Shown: in pieces, positions 8,289 through 17,434 of the stretch
Layout: each line of letters opens with the position of its first letter
Numbering within the stretch: position 1 is the first letter of the stretch
DNA from: M55B112 sp040880545
Lineage (GTDB): Bacteria; Bacteroidota; Bacteroidia; Bacteroidales; GCA-2748055
Direction of reading: 5' to 3'
Length of the DNA: 64,000 nucleotides
Assembly: GCA_040880545.1 (NCBI GenBank)
Contig: JBBDIE010000158.1
Location: 1-64,000 of the forward strand
Position numbers and translations under genes: made by a program
Notes under the pieces: model-generated
Told to the model about the DNA's origin: nothing
Database searches by the model: none
Seen by the model: only the letters and a program-made list of their open reading frames with translations

Positions 8289-8559
8289 CAGTGGGCATCA
8301 ACCACTTTAATTTGGTTGTGCAAATTTAGCCATTAAGTTGGAATTTGGTTGGGTAATTAATGAGACCTCACCAGTGGAAATATCGAATGTAGAATATATA
8401 GTATAATAACTTGATTGGCTAGTTGCTTAATGGCAATCGTATGCTGTGCGACACTTTAGGTTTTGGTTTTTTTACCGGACTATTCTGGATTGAAATTATT
8501 CAATAAACCCAATCTTAAACATGACTTTTATTTTGAAAACCCGGGCATTTTTTATAAAT

Positions 8560-8593
8560 TGCTATTCGTCAACATATGCTATTCGTCAACATA
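8560..8593. repeat. 17-bp tandem duplication (8289-8661 gap)
   Basis: The unit TGCTATTCGTCAACATA occurs twice in direct tandem. It lies about 70 bases before the chosen start of the second barrel paralogue. The rest of the gap 8289-8661 shows nothing else that I can name. The repeat may be recent slippage in the promoter region. Confidence 0.7.
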
Positions 8594-8661
8594 TTTCCCC
8601 AATACTGGTATCTGGTATTCCGAAGTCCTATCAATTACTAAAACTTTATATGCAATTGAAA

Positions 8662-9177
8662 ATGGGAAAATGGAAATACATTATTTTACTCATGCTATTC
8701 CACGTCTGTACGAATATATACGGACAGAAGAAGTGGACCTTTTCTGCTGGAATAGGAATACCTGAGGCCATGAATATGGGCATTAGGTACAACGTGAACA
8801 ATTTTAAGTTTGGATTGAATCCGGGAATTTATCCTGGTGCACTGTCTGGTTCTAAATATTACTATTACAATATGGGAGTATATTCCTCTTATCATTTTGA
8901 AAATTCAAGGGAAAAAAAACGTTATGTCAGAGGTGGTTTTATTTTCAGTTCAATGATTTATTATAAATATTATAGTGGCTATTGGGAAAATAAAGAGTTA
9001 TTAATCATGTTGGATTTTAGAATCGGAAGGCAGTTTATTTTTCAACGAGGGGGACTCGATATTAACCTGGGATTGATCTTTAGTTTACTCCCGGAATTAT
9101 ATTTTGATCTCTTAATTTTTGAATCTGTTGCTTTACCCTCATTTGGAGTAAGCTATTTATTTGGTAAGCTGCAGTAA
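8662..9177 (+). CDS. Small outer-membrane protein, paralogue 2
   Basis: A 172-residue paralogue of the protein at 5616-6128, with the same signal peptide type (MGKWKYIILLMLFHVC), QKKWTFSAGIGIPE after cleavage, and the same ending LPSFGVSYLFGK. The frame is open further upstream, but the ATG at 8662 places the signal peptide exactly at the N-terminus as in the paralogue, so this start is preferred (8650 is the alternative). Predicted to be a small outer-membrane barrel of unknown function. The two copies are separated by the propeller gene and DUF486, both on the opposite strand. Confidence 0.7.
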   Translation: MGKWKYIILLMLFHVCTNIYGQKKWTFSAGIGIPEAMNMGIRYNVNNFKFGLNPGIYPGALSGSKYYYYNMGVYSSYHFENSREKKRYVRGGFIFSSMIYYKYYSGYWENKELLIMLDFRIGRQFIFQRGGLDINLGLIFSLLPELYFDLLIFESVALPSFGVSYLFGKLQ

Positions 9178-9364
9178 CCAGGCAGATTTGTACTTTAAAT
9201 CAGTCATTCGGAAATTCAGGATATAACAAATTAGTTGAATTGATTTAATCAGTCAGGGTTATTTCTTAATCCAGAAGTTTAACCTGTTTACCGCTTTCGG
9301 ACTACCGAAAGATTTTGTTTAGCCAATTTAAGGGACAGGAGGGAGAATCCAAGCGAATAAGTGG

Positions 9365-9766
9365 CTATTCCTGGAATCTTACTTTCAAGCAAAGTCCTGC
9401 TTGAAAATCAGTATTTAATTGAAAATGATTTAGAACTGCAAATGGTTCCAAAGAGATTTTAATACTGGAATGTTTTAAGTCTCTCCACGCAAGATTATTG
9501 ACTTTCACAACACGACTAGCATCAATGGAGGACCAAATTGTTGTTACTAAATAGCCGGTAAGGCCAGATAAAGCTAAAATTCTACCTACATCATAATTTG
9601 ATAGCGCTATGTTAAATCCTATTGGGAATAGGCTAATGCTACCTGCTGCAACTCCAAGAAAGGTAAATCCTCTTTTGTATTCGTCAGTATGTATTTGGCC
9701 TAATCCTGGAATGAATAAGGATAATGCTGCAATTTCAAATGGATGGTATTTCAAAAAGATTGTCAA
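9365..9766 (-). CDS. DUF5683-like small membrane protein
   Basis: A 133-residue protein with two or three hydrophobic segments. ALSLFIPGLGQIHTDEYKRG near residues 14-33 matches the conserved start of DUF5683/TM2-like Bacteroidota membrane proteins. The start is a TTG at 9764-9766, because an in-frame stop directly precedes it. It lies only 7 nt downstream of lysS on the same strand, so it is probably read through from lysS. No enzymatic motif is present. The C-terminus (AGLCLKVRF) ends in a strand-like segment. Confidence 0.6.
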   Translation of the reverse strand: MTIFLKYHPFEIAALSLFIPGLGQIHTDEYKRGFTFLGVAAGSISLFPIGFNIALSNYDVGRILALSGLTGYLVTTIWSSIDASRVVKVNNLAWRDLKHSSIKISLEPFAVLNHFQLNTDFQAGLCLKVRFQE

Positions 9767-9773
9767 CTATATG

Positions 9774-11594
9774 TTATACCAAAGATACAAACAACCCCTC
9801 CTCCGTCTTCTCCACCTTCGCCAGATCCTTTGCCCGCAATCCTTTGAGCGCGGTATCCCACTTCTTGTTTGAGAGGCCAGTCTGGGCTTTAAGCTCGTTC
9901 AGATCGACGGGTGTTTTTTCTTTCAGAAGGTTCAACACCAGCTTTTCTTCATTGGTTAGATCTGCATATTCTTCCGATACCTCAGGCAGTTTGCCCTCTT
10001 GCTCATTGTTTTTTGCCTCCTGCCTGGCCTCCGAAGCCTTGGGGGAGGCGGCCCCATCACTCTCACTCTCACTTTTCACTCTGCTTTTCTCTGGCTTCAT
10101 CTGCGGGAAAAACAACACATCCTGTATACTGGTATTGTTGGTCATCAGCATGGCCAGCCGGTCCATGCCCATGCCCATACCACTGGTGGGGGGCATGCCG
10201 TATTCCAATGCCCGTACAAAGTCCATGTCAATGAACATCGCCTCATCATCGCCCTTTTCAGAGAGTTTTAACTGCTCCCTGAACCGTTCGTACTGGTCAA
10301 TGGGATCGTTCAGCTCTGAATAGGCATTACAGATCTCCTTGCCATTGATCATGAGTTCAAAGCGTTCAGTAAGTTCCGGATTGTCTCTGTGCTTTTTGCA
10401 GAGGGGAGACATCTCCACCGGGTAATCGGTAATAAATGTGGGTTGAATATAATGGGGTTCACATTGCTCTCCAAAGATCTCATCGATCAGCTTGCCCTTG
10501 CCCATGGCAGGATCGGTCTCAATGCCCAACTCTTTGCAGATCTCACGCAATTCTGTTTCAGTTTTGCCCGTAATATCAAACCCGGTAAATTCCCTGATGG
10601 AATCGGTCATGGTAATGCGTTTGAAAGGACGTTTGAAATCAATCTCCTTGTCGCCCAGTTTCACACTGGTTATTCCATGCAGGTCCAGCGCCACCTTTTC
10701 GATCATCTCTTCAGTAAAGTCCATCATCCAGTTGTAGTCCTTGTAGGCCACGTAAATTTCCATCACCGTGAATTCCGGGTTGTGGGTCCGGTCCATTCCC
10801 TCGTTACGGAAATCCTTGGAGAACTCATAGACACCGTCGTACCCCCCTACAATCAGCCTTTTCAGGTACAATTCGTTGGCAATTCGCAGGTATAATGGTA
10901 TGTCTAGTGCGTTGTGGTGTGTTTTGAACGGACGCGCCGCAGCCCCGCCGGGGATTGGCTGCAATACAGGTGTTTCCACCTCCAGGTACCCTTTGCTGTT
11001 GAACAGTTCCCTGAGAGAATTGTATATCTGCGTCCTTTTTCTGAAGACTTCCCGTACATCCGGATTCACTACCAGGTCCACATAACGCTGCCTGTAACGG
11101 AATTCCGGATCGGACACCGCATGGTAGGTCTTGCCATCCTTCTCCTTTACAATGGGCAATGGACGGATGGACTTGCTCAGTACCGTGATCTCCTCCACGT
11201 GCACAGAAATTTCACCCATCTGTGTTCTGAAGGCAAAGCCCCTGATGCCAATGAAGTCGCCAATGTCAAGTAATTTCTTGAATACGGTATTGTACATGGT
11301 TTTGTCCTCTTCCGGACAAATATCATCCCTGCGCAGGTAGACCTGTATGCGTCCCGACTCATCCTGTATCTCTGCAAAGGAGGCACTCCCCATGATCCTG
11401 CGACTCATGATCCTTCCGGCAAGGGTGATGCCCTTAAGTGTCGCTTCCTCTGTGTCGAATTTTGACTTGACTTCAGCTGATCCGTGAGAAACTTCATAAG
11501 CGGCAGCAGGGTAGGGGTCTATACCGAGTTTGCGGATCTCTTCCAGTGAGTGTCTGCGTATTTGTTGCTGTTCGGAAAGGTCTGAGTGCGTCAT
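9774..11594 (-). CDS. lysS: Lysyl-tRNA synthetase, class II
   Basis: A 606-residue cytosolic enzyme that charges tRNA-Lys. The N-terminal OB-fold anticodon-binding domain (about 55-160) includes [20 protein letters not shown]. The class II core follows, with motif 2 [15 protein letters not shown] near residue 265 and motif 3 [10 protein letters not shown] near 490. The catalytic core ends at about residue 503. A further 100 residues form an acidic/Ser-rich linker and a compact domain ([19 protein letters not shown]...) resembling a winged helix. Related Bacteroidota enzymes also carry C-terminal extensions. A TAnnTTTG promoter box lies 30 bp upstream of the ATG. Confidence 0.97.
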   Translation of the reverse strand: MTHSDLSEQQQIRRHSLEEIRKLGIDPYPAAAYEVSHGSAEVKSKFDTEEATLKGITLAGRIMSRRIMGSASFAEIQDESGRIQVYLRRDDICPEEDKTMYNTVFKKLLDIGDFIGIRGFAFRTQMGEISVHVEEITVLSKSIRPLPIVKEKDGKTYHAVSDPEFRYRQRYVDLVVNPDVREVFRKRTQIYNSLRELFNSKGYLEVETPVLQPIPGGAAARPFKTHHNALDIPLYLRIANELYLKRLIVGGYDGVYEFSKDFRNEGMDRTHNPEFTVMEIYVAYKDYNWMMDFTEEMIEKVALDLHGITSVKLGDKEIDFKRPFKRITMTDSIREFTGFDITGKTETELREICKELGIETDPAMGKGKLIDEIFGEQCEPHYIQPTFITDYPVEMSPLCKKHRDNPELTERFELMINGKEICNAYSELNDPIDQYERFREQLKLSEKGDDEAMFIDMDFVRALEYGMPPTSGMGMGMDRLAMLMTNNTSIQDVLFFPQMKPEKSRVKSESESDGAASPKASEARQEAKNNEQEGKLPEVSEEYADLTNEEKLVLNLLKEKTPVDLNELKAQTGLSNKKWDTALKGLRAKDLAKVEKTEEGLFVSLV

Positions 11595-11623
11595 TGTTAT
11601 AACGTATAATTCAAAAGTTTGGG

Positions 11624-11631
11624 CAAAGATA
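11624..11631 (-). promoter_or_regulatory. -7 box of the lysS promoter
   Basis: Minus-strand TATCTTTG matches TAnnTTTG exactly. It predicts a transcript start near 11618 and a leader of about 24 nt. No convincing -33 TTTG is seen. Confidence 0.5.
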
Positions 11632-11856
11632 GATAAAAGGGGGTAAAGTGCCTAAAGGGTTACAATACTTAAATGACTGCAATCTCTGGCCTGCTTTACT
11701 TTCCAATAACTGGTTTGAGGAATTCAGGTGAGTGACAAGGAATTCTAACTTTTAAATTGCTGAAAAACAGGTGAACAGATATTAATGCTTGGTTGTTATA
11801 CAGCTACCATTCAACCAGACGTTTTTTGAAATAATGTTTCACTAAAATCAGATGCT

Positions 11857-12447
11857 ATGAAAAAATTCATGTTTTTATTTGGAGTAGTAATGCTTGCAGC
11901 TCTTATGGGTTGCGAAAAGCAGGTTGTGGATCAGGATCCGCTGAACGAAAACGCTGCGGTTGATTCACAGAACAGTTTGTTAAAAGCCGGTCATTCCGGT
12001 ATGAGCGCCACAGCTGTAATGCAAAATTTCCGGGCGCAATTGTCGGGCTTGAACGAGGTTCCATCGAATGATTCCCGTGCCCGGGGAGAGGCTGTATTTA
12101 TGTATGATGCAGGTATGGACGCGGTTAGCTACAAGCTGATTGTTGCCAACCTGGAGAACATTAGAATGGCTCATATCCACGCCGCACCGGCAGGTGTCAA
12201 CGGAGGCGTGGTTGCATGGCTGTATCCCGCTTCACCACCGCCAAGTCTAATTGAAGGGGCAACCAGCGGAATACTTGCTGAAGGAGTAATCACCGCAGAC
12301 CAATTGGTTGGTTCCATGGCAGGAATGTCCATTTCGGACCTGGTTGACTTGATGAATTCCGAAGAGGTGTATGTTAACATTCATACAAATCAGTTTCCCG
12401 GTGGAGAGATACGCGGCCAGATTTCAATGAATAAAGGCATGCATTAA
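11857..12447 (+). CDS. CHRD-domain lipoprotein
   Basis: A 196-residue lipoprotein (LAALMGC lipobox, Cys19) with one CHRD domain. AQLSGLNEVPSNDSRARGEA (about 65-84) is the domain start, HIHAAPAGVNGGVVAWL the middle, and VNIHTNQFPGGEIRGQI the characteristic end. CHRD domains occur in chordin and in many bacterial envelope proteins; a role in binding rather than catalysis is generally assumed. It is monocistronic with a strong terminator behind it. Confidence 0.88.
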   Translation: MKKFMFLFGVVMLAALMGCEKQVVDQDPLNENAAVDSQNSLLKAGHSGMSATAVMQNFRAQLSGLNEVPSNDSRARGEAVFMYDAGMDAVSYKLIVANLENIRMAHIHAAPAGVNGGVVAWLYPASPPPSLIEGATSGILAEGVITADQLVGSMAGMSISDLVDLMNSEEVYVNIHTNQFPGGEIRGQISMNKGMH

Positions 12448-12502
12448 TTACCAGCTCCAGCAATTAACTATAGCACCTGACAGTTTACTGTTTAACATTA
12501 TG

Positions 12503-12549
12503 AGCATCACTTTGCAGATGAAACTGCATTGTGGTGCTTTTTTTTTTTT
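12503..12549 (+). terminator. Intrinsic terminator of the CHRD gene
   Basis: The outer stem AGCATCAC/GTGGTGCT (one wobble) and inner stem TGCAG/CTGCA are followed by an uninterrupted run of 12 T. This is a classical rho-independent terminator 55 nt after the CHRD stop. Confidence 0.85.
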
Positions 12550-12605
12550 GTTTCAAAAATTCTGGTTTTCAACCGATATTTGGAAGGTTCAACACATTAA
12601 CTGTA

Positions 12606-12668
12606 GGAGTACTTGGAGTACTTGGAGTACTTGGAGTACTTGGAGTACTTGGAGTACTTGGAGTACTT
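12606..12668. repeat. Seven tandem copies of a 9-bp unit
   Basis: GGAGTACTT is repeated exactly seven times. Each unit contains the palindrome AGTACT. The array ends 69 bp before the four-helix-bundle gene, and its reverse complement recurs as a second array just after that gene. Confidence 0.98.
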
Positions 12669-12737
12669 AGGGAGCTAGTGCTGGAAGTGGTTGATGTGAT
12701 TGAAAATCTTGCTTCTTAACTAATTTATATCGAAATT

Positions 12738-13100
12738 ATGAATAATAAGGAGTTCGGGAAGCGGTTGGAACAGCGGACGAAGGTATTTGCAATTGAGATT
12801 ATCAGACTTTCTGCAAAATTACCTGAAACTATAGAATATAGGGTAATTCGATATCAAATGACAAAGTCTGGTAGTAGTGTGGCTGCAAATTACAGGGAAG
12901 CCAACATGTCAAGGAGTAAGGTTGATTTTTACCATAAGATTAGGGTTTGCGTGACGGAAGCTAGTGAAACTTCCTTATGGCTTGAAATCATCAATGAATT
13001 GAAAGATATGGAGCAGGGTGAACTAAATAAAATTTTGGCCGAATCAGATGAACTACTGTCCATCTTTATATCGATTTCCAATAATTTAAGAAAAAACTAA
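12738..13100 (+). CDS. Four-helix-bundle protein (S23/IVS family)
   Basis: A 120-residue, all-helical cytosolic protein of the family first seen in intervening sequences of 23S rRNA genes (TIGR02436-like). The helix pattern includes RLSAKLPET, YQMTKSGSSVAANYREAN, SRSKVDFYHKIRVCVTEASE and WLEIINEL, the conserved core of the family. Proteins of this fold include Avd of diversity-generating retroelements, but no reverse transcriptase or template repeat is present here. The gene is bracketed by two short arrays of the same 9-bp unit in opposite orientation. This hints that gene and arrays move or act as one unit. The biochemical role is unknown; nucleic-acid binding is plausible. Confidence 0.88.
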   Translation: MNNKEFGKRLEQRTKVFAIEIIRLSAKLPETIEYRVIRYQMTKSGSSVAANYREANMSRSKVDFYHKIRVCVTEASETSLWLEIINELKDMEQGELNKILAESDELLSIFISISNNLRKN

Positions 13101-13135
13101 ACACTTTGAAGCACCTCAAAGACCTGTAGTCCTTT

Positions 13136-13180
13136 AAGTACTTTAAGTACTCCAAGTACTCCAAGTATTTTAAGTACTCC
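13136..13180. repeat. Five tandem copies of the inverted 9-bp unit
   Basis: Units AAGTACTTT, AAGTACTCC (twice), AAGTATTTT and AAGTACTCC follow each other with a period of 9. AAGTACTCC is the exact reverse complement of the unit in the upstream array (12606-12668), so the two arrays face each other across the gene. This copy is more degenerate. Confidence 0.92.
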
Positions 13181-13226
13181 TCAAACTAATAGCCGGATAC
13201 AACACCCTAAAGATCGTCAATTATAC

Positions 13227-13234
13227 TAAATTTG
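13227..13234 (+). promoter_or_regulatory. -7 box upstream of recJ
   Basis: TAAATTTG fits TAnnTTTG and ends 22 nt before the recJ ATG, giving a short leader. There is no clear -33 element. Confidence 0.4.
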
Positions 13235-13256
13235 TAGTAATTCTGAATGGGAAAGA

Positions 13257-14972
13257 ATGGAGAAAAACTGGGTCATAAAATCGCAGGGTGCTGAAGCTGA
13301 AGTGCTTGCTCTTAGCAGGTCGCTGGCGGTGAATAAAGTTTTGTCTAATTTACTTGTTCAGCGGGGAATTCACACATTCGAGGCGGCCAGGGTATTTTTT
13401 CGTCCGGAGCTTAGTCAGTTGCACGACCCCTTCCTGATGAAAGACATGGATGTGGCTGTAGAGCGAATCATGGCGGCCATAAAAAGTGATGAATCGGTGA
13501 TGGTGTATGGTGACTATGATGTGGATGGGACCACCGCAGTGGCATTGATGTACTCATTTTTGAAGGACCATTTGAAAAATCTCGATTATTATATTCCTGA
13601 CCGGTATAGCGAAGGATATGGCGTATCCACTAAAGGGATCGATTATGCTGATGAGAAGGGGCACCGCATGATCATCGCACTTGATTGCGGGATAAAAGCT
13701 GTGGATAAGGTGGCATACGCCAGGTCGAAAGGCATTGATTTCATAATCTGCGACCATCATACACCCGGGGGACAACTCCCGGAAGCGGTGGCAGTACTTG
13801 ATCCAAAAAGGGCAGATTGCAATTATCCATATAAGGAACTCTCGGGATGTGGGGTTGGATTTAAGTTGATTCAGGCGCTTGCCCAGGCCATGGGGATTGA
13901 ATTTGAAACCATTACGCACCTGCTGGACCTGGTTGTGGTAAGTATAGCATCCGATATTGTTCCCATTAATGGGGAGAACAGGGTACTGGCTTTCCATGGG
14001 TTACAAAAATTAGCATATTCACCCCGAAAGGGACTTGAAGCAATCAAAAATGTGGCAGGATTTAGTGGAAATGATATTACCATTGAGGAGATCGTATTTA
14101 AGATCGGTCCGCGACTGAACGCTGCAGGCAGAATGGAGTCAGGTCGAACAGCAGTGGAGTTACTGGTAAGCGAGGATATGGACCAGGCGATGACCATCAG
14201 TAAAAACATCAACAATATCAATATCGAACGACGTGATGTGGACACCACCATTACCCGCCAGGCAGTGGAAATGATTCAAAAAGACAAGGAGATGCAGTTG
14301 CAGAAATCCACGGTATTATATAATCCTGAGTGGCACAAGGGAGTGATCGGGATCGTGGCTTCACGCCTGATGGACCATTACTACAGGCCAACGATTATTC
14401 TGACCAAATCAAATGGCCTGGCCACGGGCTCGGCACGGTCGGTGAATGGATTCGATCTTTACCAGGCCATTGAATCATGCAGCGACTTACTGGAGAACTT
14501 TGGTGGGCATAAATATGCAGCCGGGCTCACGATGAAAGTGAACAATATTAAGCCTTTTACAAAACGATTCGAAGAATATATTCATGATAATATTGATGCA
14601 GATCAGCTGATACCGGTTGTGGAGATTGACACTGAATTGCAGTTGGGTGAAATTGATGATAAGTTCGTACGGGTGTTGAAACAATTCAGTCCGTTCGGAC
14701 CGGAAAACATGGCTCCTGTTTTTTTTACTGAGAATGTTTCTGATAACGGGATGGGTAAAAGGGTTGGAACCGAGGGAGACCATTTAAAGTTAAACCTTGT
14801 TCAGGAGGAGAATCCGTACAAAGTTTATCCGGCCATCGCCTTTCAGAAAGGTAAAATGTTCGAACAGATCGCAGAAGGCAAATCGTTCGATATCTGTTTC
14901 TCGGTCGAGGAGAACGAATACAGGGGACGCAGAACAATCCAGCTCAATGTGCGGGACCTGAAGTTTGACTGA
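13257..14972 (+). CDS. recJ: Single-strand DNA exonuclease RecJ
   Basis: A 571-residue 5'-3' single-stranded DNA exonuclease used in recombination and mismatch/base-excision repair. DHH phosphoesterase motifs are intact: VYGDYDVDGTTA near residue 83 (motif I), DCGIK, CDHHTPG near 164 (motif III), and SIASDIVP. The DHHA1 domain contains GVIGIVASRL and ENFGGHKYAAGLTM, and an OB-fold follows at the C-terminus. Length is normal. It starts 77 bp after the second 9-bp repeat array and appears to have its own promoter. Confidence 0.96.
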   Translation: MEKNWVIKSQGAEAEVLALSRSLAVNKVLSNLLVQRGIHTFEAARVFFRPELSQLHDPFLMKDMDVAVERIMAAIKSDESVMVYGDYDVDGTTAVALMYSFLKDHLKNLDYYIPDRYSEGYGVSTKGIDYADEKGHRMIIALDCGIKAVDKVAYARSKGIDFIICDHHTPGGQLPEAVAVLDPKRADCNYPYKELSGCGVGFKLIQALAQAMGIEFETITHLLDLVVVSIASDIVPINGENRVLAFHGLQKLAYSPRKGLEAIKNVAGFSGNDITIEEIVFKIGPRLNAAGRMESGRTAVELLVSEDMDQAMTISKNINNINIERRDVDTTITRQAVEMIQKDKEMQLQKSTVLYNPEWHKGVIGIVASRLMDHYYRPTIILTKSNGLATGSARSVNGFDLYQAIESCSDLLENFGGHKYAAGLTMKVNNIKPFTKRFEEYIHDNIDADQLIPVVEIDTELQLGEIDDKFVRVLKQFSPFGPENMAPVFFTENVSDNGMGKRVGTEGDHLKLNLVQEENPYKVYPAIAFQKGKMFEQIAEGKSFDICFSVEENEYRGRRTIQLNVRDLKFD

Positions 14973-15095
14973 TACGGAGCCTTTCAAGCACTTTTTTATG
15001 ACTGTTGCCATACGAGAAAAATAATAATAATACACCATTTTTATTCATCCACAATATTTGTAATTTCCCTTCCTTAAATCAAACTAAATTACATC

Positions 15096-15416
15096 ATGAA
15101 AACTTCAAGTATACGATCCCTGTCAACAGTGACGTTAATAGCTGTCTTGTTCATTATTATAATTTCCGGCTGTTCTAATTACGAAGATATTACAGCATGT
15201 GTTCAAGGAAAAGTTTATGGCTTCTGGAACGGGCTATGGCACGGAATTATCGCACCTATCGATCTTATTGCCATGATTTGGCGGGAAGATGTAACAGTAT
15301 ATGCCCCTAATAACAATGGTATTTGGTATGCCTTTGGTTTTGTACTTGGTAGTGGGGGATGGGGATTTTTAGGAAGTAAAGGAGCAAAGCAAGCAAGAAG
15401 AAAGAGGGAAAGATAG
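15096..15416 (+). CDS. Small conserved lipoprotein
   Basis: A 106-residue protein with a lipoprotein signal (IIIISGC, Cys26). The mature part contains GFWNGLWHGIIAPIDLIAMI followed by YAPNNNGIWYAFGFVLGSG and a basic tail (KQARRKRER). This block, with a short hydrophobic helix and a YxxNNxGxxYxFGFxLG motif, recurs in small hypothetical proteins across many bacteria. The function is unknown. The basic C-terminus and glycine-rich hydrophobic end suggest a membrane association beyond the lipid anchor. Its stop is 17 bp from the converging barrel gene. Confidence 0.72.
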   Translation: MKTSSIRSLSTVTLIAVLFIIIISGCSNYEDITACVQGKVYGFWNGLWHGIIAPIDLIAMIWREDVTVYAPNNNGIWYAFGFVLGSGGWGFLGSKGAKQARRKRER

Positions 15417-15433
15417 GATTTGTTTTTCAAGCT

Positions 15434-17434
15434 TCACAGATCAAGCTGCAGTTGTAATTCCGCATCCCAGATCTCATTTCCCGGCCGTACATCATACCCT
15501 GATCCTGTTTCCCATCTATGGGAGTAGCGGGTATAGCCTCCCTTGGCGCGGATGGTAATACTGCCGGATATCCTGGCCGAGAATGTGAACACATTTCGAA
15601 GGCCGGTTCCATACCATGCGGGAAAGAGAAAGCTGTAACGGACCCCGGGCTCATAAGTATAGATCCGGTTTCCCCAATGGTTGGTATCAAAAATCAGGAA
15701 CCTGTATGTGAAGCGAAATCCCTCCTGTGTATTAACTGTTACCTGTTCATAGAAAAGTTTACCTCTGTAACTCGCATTTTCTGCCAGGAGTGTTGCATAT
15801 TCAAACCGGCCGGAAATTTTGAGCTTTTCAGTAAGGTCATACCTGTATTGCAATCGGTACCTGGTTTGTTGGTTGACCATGTAATTTCCATTTCCTGGTT
15901 GTCCCTCCTTAAGAAGTTCATGATGGGTGCGTCCCGTAAATCGGAATTCCACGATAGGCCCCTCGCTGAATTCGTAACTGAAACGTATGCTGTTCCGGAT
16001 GTTGAATCCCGGCAAATCTGAATTATGGCGTGTTTTAATGATTCCTGAAAAATCTGAATTAAGATAGATCCGTGCATATTTAAAGGGTGTGGTTACCAGT
16101 TCCACATTAATTCCTGATTCATTCTCCGGGTCGCCTCCTGCACCGTAGGCGTTTGGGGTAAATCCTGCAAAGTCCGGTTGGTATCTTCTTATGGATATGC
16201 TGGCAGATAATGCTGGATTAATTGCTAAAGTTGTACCAATCAGCAATGCATATCTGGCATCGTTGCCCAGGGCTGCTTCACCAAAAACTTCATAATTGGT
16301 TCCGAATCCAACTCCATAGAGGGAGATTCCAGTTCTTTGTGAATACACCGGATCCATGGCTCCGATGGAATCCAGACCTCTGTTTGACAGTCCCAGTTTT
16401 GAATAGGTGTACGAAATTCCCGTGTAAAGCCGTTGAGCCGATCTGTTGATCGAAAAGCCTGTAGTGTGCTGGTTTGCCAGACCAAAACCATTTCTTTCGG
16501 TGGATGTTCTGTGTAATCCTGTTTTCCTTATCTGTTCGAACAGATCCGTTTTCAACGCAAAGTTATGGAATGATAAATCCTCTGGCTTGAAGGACCAGAA
16601 AAGGTCGCAGGTCCATTTTTTCATTACTGCTTCCGTATATATTCCCCTGTAGTAGTCATACTCCATGGACGATGAGAATGGTTTTGCATAAGAGCGTCTG
16701 TAGCCATCCAGGTTCACTCCTGTTCCGTTGCTGTTGAATCCAAGGCCATGAACCAGGCCCATTCCACGGTGGATGCGGTAATTTCCCCAAATAACACTAT
16801 TAATAATGCCTTGTGGTTTGTATGCAATGTAACCCGTGAAATGTTCCGGTCTCTGTTTGTTCAGCCATATTTCTCCCCGGTCCTTTTCAAAGGCACCTCC
16901 TATTGTCCACTTCCGGCCCGTATCATATTTTAGTCTGCCACTCACTTTGAATGGAGAACCCGGGTAGCGGGAAGGGGTTGAATCCCGGGACTGAAATCCT
17001 TGTGCATAGGGAAACTGGTTGGATACATTGGACAGTAACATCCCCTTTCCCCTTTGATACTTATCCGGAATTTTGTCATTTGAAAATGTTACCAGCGGAA
17101 CAATCTGCTTCAAAAACCCCACTGTAAATCCGGGAATGACAGCAAGTTCATAGATGGTATGGAAATGGCCGTACTTTTCCCTCTGTTTCAGTATTCCATA
17201 AACCTGGAAAGGTGTGAATAATCCGGTTGCATTCAGTTCACTTTCAGTGGCGAAATTCAGATTCAGGGGATACTTTGTAAGTTCTTCGATAACTTCATAC
17301 AGATGTTCGGTATCGGATGTGTTCCCGTTTTCGATGATCTCACTGGCAAGGTCCTCAAAAAGGGATAATTCCTGGCTGAAGCTGGTAATCCACGAAACAA
17401 TTGGAATTAATATGAGCGCAATAAATTTTTTCAT
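15434..17434 (-). CDS. Helix-hairpin-helix outer-membrane protein
   Basis: A 666-residue protein with a Sec signal peptide (about 1-20). An N-terminal periplasmic region (about 25-125) carries helix-hairpin-helix motifs of the ComEA type: PLNLNFATESELNATGLFTPFQ, split between N-A-T-E and the next helix, then YELAVIPGFTVGFLKQI. The remaining 500 residues are beta-strand-rich, with GYRRSYAKPF, GISYTYSKLG and a barrel-like ending (LQLQLDL). HhH motifs bind DNA in ComEA, so a role at the outer membrane in DNA handling is possible but not shown. It shares a 4-bp ATGA overlap with the barrel gene upstream, indicating coupled translation. Confidence 0.7.
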   Translation of the reverse strand: MKKFIALILIPIVSWITSFSQELSLFEDLASEIIENGNTSDTEHLYEVIEELTKYPLNLNFATESELNATGLFTPFQVYGILKQREKYGHFHTIYELAVIPGFTVGFLKQIVPLVTFSNDKIPDKYQRGKGMLLSNVSNQFPYAQGFQSRDSTPSRYPGSPFKVSGRLKYDTGRKWTIGGAFEKDRGEIWLNKQRPEHFTGYIAYKPQGIINSVIWGNYRIHRGMGLVHGLGFNSNGTGVNLDGYRRSYAKPFSSSMEYDYYRGIYTEAVMKKWTCDLFWSFKPEDLSFHNFALKTDLFEQIRKTGLHRTSTERNGFGLANQHTTGFSINRSAQRLYTGISYTYSKLGLSNRGLDSIGAMDPVYSQRTGISLYGVGFGTNYEVFGEAALGNDARYALLIGTTLAINPALSASISIRRYQPDFAGFTPNAYGAGGDPENESGINVELVTTPFKYARIYLNSDFSGIIKTRHNSDLPGFNIRNSIRFSYEFSEGPIVEFRFTGRTHHELLKEGQPGNGNYMVNQQTRYRLQYRYDLTEKLKISGRFEYATLLAENASYRGKLFYEQVTVNTQEGFRFTYRFLIFDTNHWGNRIYTYEPGVRYSFLFPAWYGTGLRNVFTFSARISGSITIRAKGGYTRYSHRWETGSGYDVRPGNEIWDAELQLQLDL

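Noticed and set aside
8521..8661. Upstream extension of the second barrel paralogue
   Set aside because: It would bury the signal peptide 47 residues inside the protein, and it spans the 17-bp tandem repeat.
9724..11386. Several long frames antisense to lysS
   Set aside because: They mirror the codons of a certain gene on the other strand and have no protein features.
12606..12668. CRISPR-like array
   Set aside because: Units are 9 bp with no spacers between them and no cas genes nearby.
12531..12719. Open frame coding a Gly-Val-Leu repeat peptide
   Set aside because: It only reads through the 9-bp tandem array; a period divisible by 3 keeps any frame open. No other coding sign.
12606..13180. 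Diversity-generating retroelement, because the four-helix-bundle protein resembles Avd
   Set aside because: No reverse transcriptase, template repeat or variable repeat pair is present.
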